A stretch of DNA of 64,000 nt from Paraburkholderia graminis C4D1M (GTDB lineage Bacteria > Pseudomonadota > Gammaproteobacteria > Burkholderiales > Burkholderiaceae), in contig NZ_ABLD01000001.1 in the NCBI RefSeq assembly GCF_000172415.1, positions 609,943 to 673,942 on the forward strand, given 5' to 3'. Made by a program: the position numbers and the translations under genes. A model generated the notes under the pieces. That model saw only the letters and a list, made by a program, of their open reading frames with translations, was not told the origin of the DNA and did no database searches. Every line of letters starts with the position of its first letter. Position 1 is the first letter of the stretch. This document shows positions 62,772-64,000 of the stretch, piece after piece.

Positions 62772-64000
62772 GTGGCGCCAATTCCGTTTGTCAGATTCTT
62801 CTCGCGCTATGCCGGCAAGTGCATGAATGCATTTTTCGTCGCTGCACTGGCGTTGACGCTTGCCATGTTTGCCGGACGCGTAGAAGCGCAAACGGTAGGG
62901 TCGATAGCGCTCGGCGGCAATGTGTGCGCGGACGTCGACTCTGCATCGACCACTCCCGGCGCCTCGGTGATCTCCTGGGGCTGCTCGGGCGGCGCCAATC
63001 AGCAGTGGCGGCCTGTACCTATCGGGTCGCAATTCCATTTCGTTAATCAGAACAGCGGCCTGTGCATGGATGTGAACGCGGAGAGCAAGGCTGCGGACGC
63101 CGCGATCATCCAGTGGTCGTGCAACGGTCAGACGAACCAGACCTTCACCGCGAAGCCGCAAGGCAACGGCTACGCGATAGTGGCTGCGCATAGCGGCTTG
63201 TGTCTGGCCGCGCAGAGTCTCACTGGATGGGGTCAGCAAATCCGCCAGCAGACATGCAATGGCAGCGCGCTGCAGACCTGGCAGTTGAGCGGTCTGAATG
63301 TGAAGACGTTGCCGTCCAAATGGTCGGGGCCTTTCGGCGTGCCGATGGTTCCCGCAGCGGCAGCCAATCTTCCCGATGGCAACGTGCTGGTGTGGTCCTC
63401 CGATATGCTGCTCGATTTCACCTCGGGTGAAATCACGCCGGGAAAGACCTACACCGCAGTCTTCAACCCAACCACAGGGACCAACAAGCAGGTACTGGTC
63501 AGCAATACCGGGCACGACATGTTCTGTCCAGGCATCGCGAATCTGCCTGACGGCCGCTTGCTGGTCAACGGCGGATCGAGCAGTTCGAAGACGAGTATCT
63601 ACACGCCGTCGACGGGTCAATGGACGTCAAGCAACCTGATGAAAATCCCGCGCGGCTATCAGGGCACCGTCACGTTGAGCAACGGCAGCGTGTTCACGCT
63701 GGGCGGCTCGTGGAATGGCGGGGAGGGCGGCAAGAACGGCGAGACGTGGACATCGGGCGTGGGTTGGCAAATCAACGGCGCGATACTCGCCGACTACATA
63801 TTGACGCAGGACGCGGCGGGCATATTCCGCGCCGATAACCACGCGTGGTTGTTCGCGGTGGCCAACGGACGCGTTTTCCACGCGGGGCCGAGCCAGGCCA
63901 TGCACTGGTTCGACACCGCGGGTAACGGCAATGTGACCGATGCGGGCAAGCGCGCGAACGATACCGATGCGATGAACGGCAACGCGGTCATGTACGACAT
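62772..64000 (+). CDS. Galactose-oxidase-like copper radical oxidase with ricin-type lectin domain, partial
   Basis: Open from GTG 62772 (GGAG eight bases upstream) to the window end, 409 codons. Signal peptide about 1-41 (ends VEAQ), then a ricin/CBM13 domain (about 42-175; GNVCADVDS, NSGLCMDVN, IVAAHSGLCLAA, QTWQ). The kelch domain has Cys252 in HDMFCPG, Tyr296 in RGYQ and Trp314 in GGSW: the spacings of 44 and 62 equal those of Cys228, Tyr272 and Trp290 in fungal galactose oxidase, which form its Cys-Tyr cofactor. Remaining copper ligands lie beyond 64000. It probably oxidises primary alcohols on sugars of the secreted polymer. Confidence 0.9.
   Translation, partial: MAPIPFVRFFSRYAGKCMNAFFVAALALTLAMFAGRVEAQTVGSIALGGNVCADVDSASTTPGASVISWGCSGGANQQWRPVPIGSQFHFVNQNSGLCMDVNAESKAADAAIIQWSCNGQTNQTFTAKPQGNGYAIVAAHSGLCLAAQSLTGWGQQIRQQTCNGSALQTWQLSGLNVKTLPSKWSGPFGVPMVPAAAANLPDGNVLVWSSDMLLDFTSGEITPGKTYTAVFNPTTGTNKQVLVSNTGHDMFCPGIANLPDGRLLVNGGSSSSKTSIYTPSTGQWTSSNLMKIPRGYQGTVTLSNGSVFTLGGSWNGGEGGKNGETWTSGVGWQINGAILADYILTQDAAGIFRADNHAWLFAVANGRVFHAGPSQAMHWFDTAGNGNVTDAGKRANDTDAMNGNAVMYD

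Overview
The window is GC-rich DNA (roughly 63-66% by eye) from a beta-proteobacterium, most likely a plant-associated Burkholderiaceae of the Paraburkholderia/Caballeronia type. This is inferred from the Hrp2-type (Ralstonia/Xanthomonas-like) type III secretion system (T3SS), its HrpB/HrpG regulators and the gene order. No rRNA, tRNA, CRISPR array or insertion sequence was seen.

Layout. (1) 1-16164: T3SS core in two divergent operons, sctU-sctV-sctP-sctQ-sctR-sctS (minus, leaving the window at base 1) and hrpB1-hrpB2(sctI)-sctJ-sctK-sctL-sctN-sctO-sctT (plus), followed by the secretin sctC and a convergent HrpG-like regulator. (2) 16799-31395: accessory T3SS island with a Rieske oxygenase, a large frameshifted candidate effector, a DUF3455 lipoprotein, two peptidoglycan-hydrolase-like candidates for secretion that share a linker, a harpin-like protein coupled to a cytochrome P450, a second HrpB1-family gene, a winged-helix/STAND regulator and the AraC regulator HrpB. 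(3) 31555-40480: an amide/nitrile uptake and hydrolysis operon (C-N hydrolase, Liv-type ABC transporter with a permease-ATPase fusion, amidase, amiC, amiR) behind a sigma-70 promoter and a terminator leader suited to ANTAR antitermination. (4) 40548-43356: a tryptophan 2-monooxygenase-like flavoprotein behind a perfect hrp promoter. (5) 43621-49452: IclR regulator and a divergent catabolic operon (HMG-CoA-lyase family, family III CoA transferase, MFS transporter, Tat amidohydrolase). (6) 50552-64000: exopolysaccharide genes (three glycosyltransferases, wzy, wzx, wzc, deacetylase, beta-helix protein, SCO-like copper protein, galactose-oxidase-like enzyme cut by the window end).

Regulation can be read from the DNA. 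Hrp_II/PIP promoters (TTCGB-N15-TTCGB-N30-32-YANNNT) stand before both T3SS operons, the harpin-P450 pair and the tryptophan-monooxygenase-like gene, with weaker versions before the second HrpB1-family gene and one hydrolase. This ties a P450 and a possible auxin-forming enzyme to the T3SS regulon. A separate 71-bp conserved block lies before sctC and hrpB only and is a candidate site for HrpG.

Four apparent single-base deletions (one in sctR, one in the large effector, two in wzy) break otherwise well-kept genes. Sequencing or assembly error is a live explanation and should be settled before calling any of them dead.
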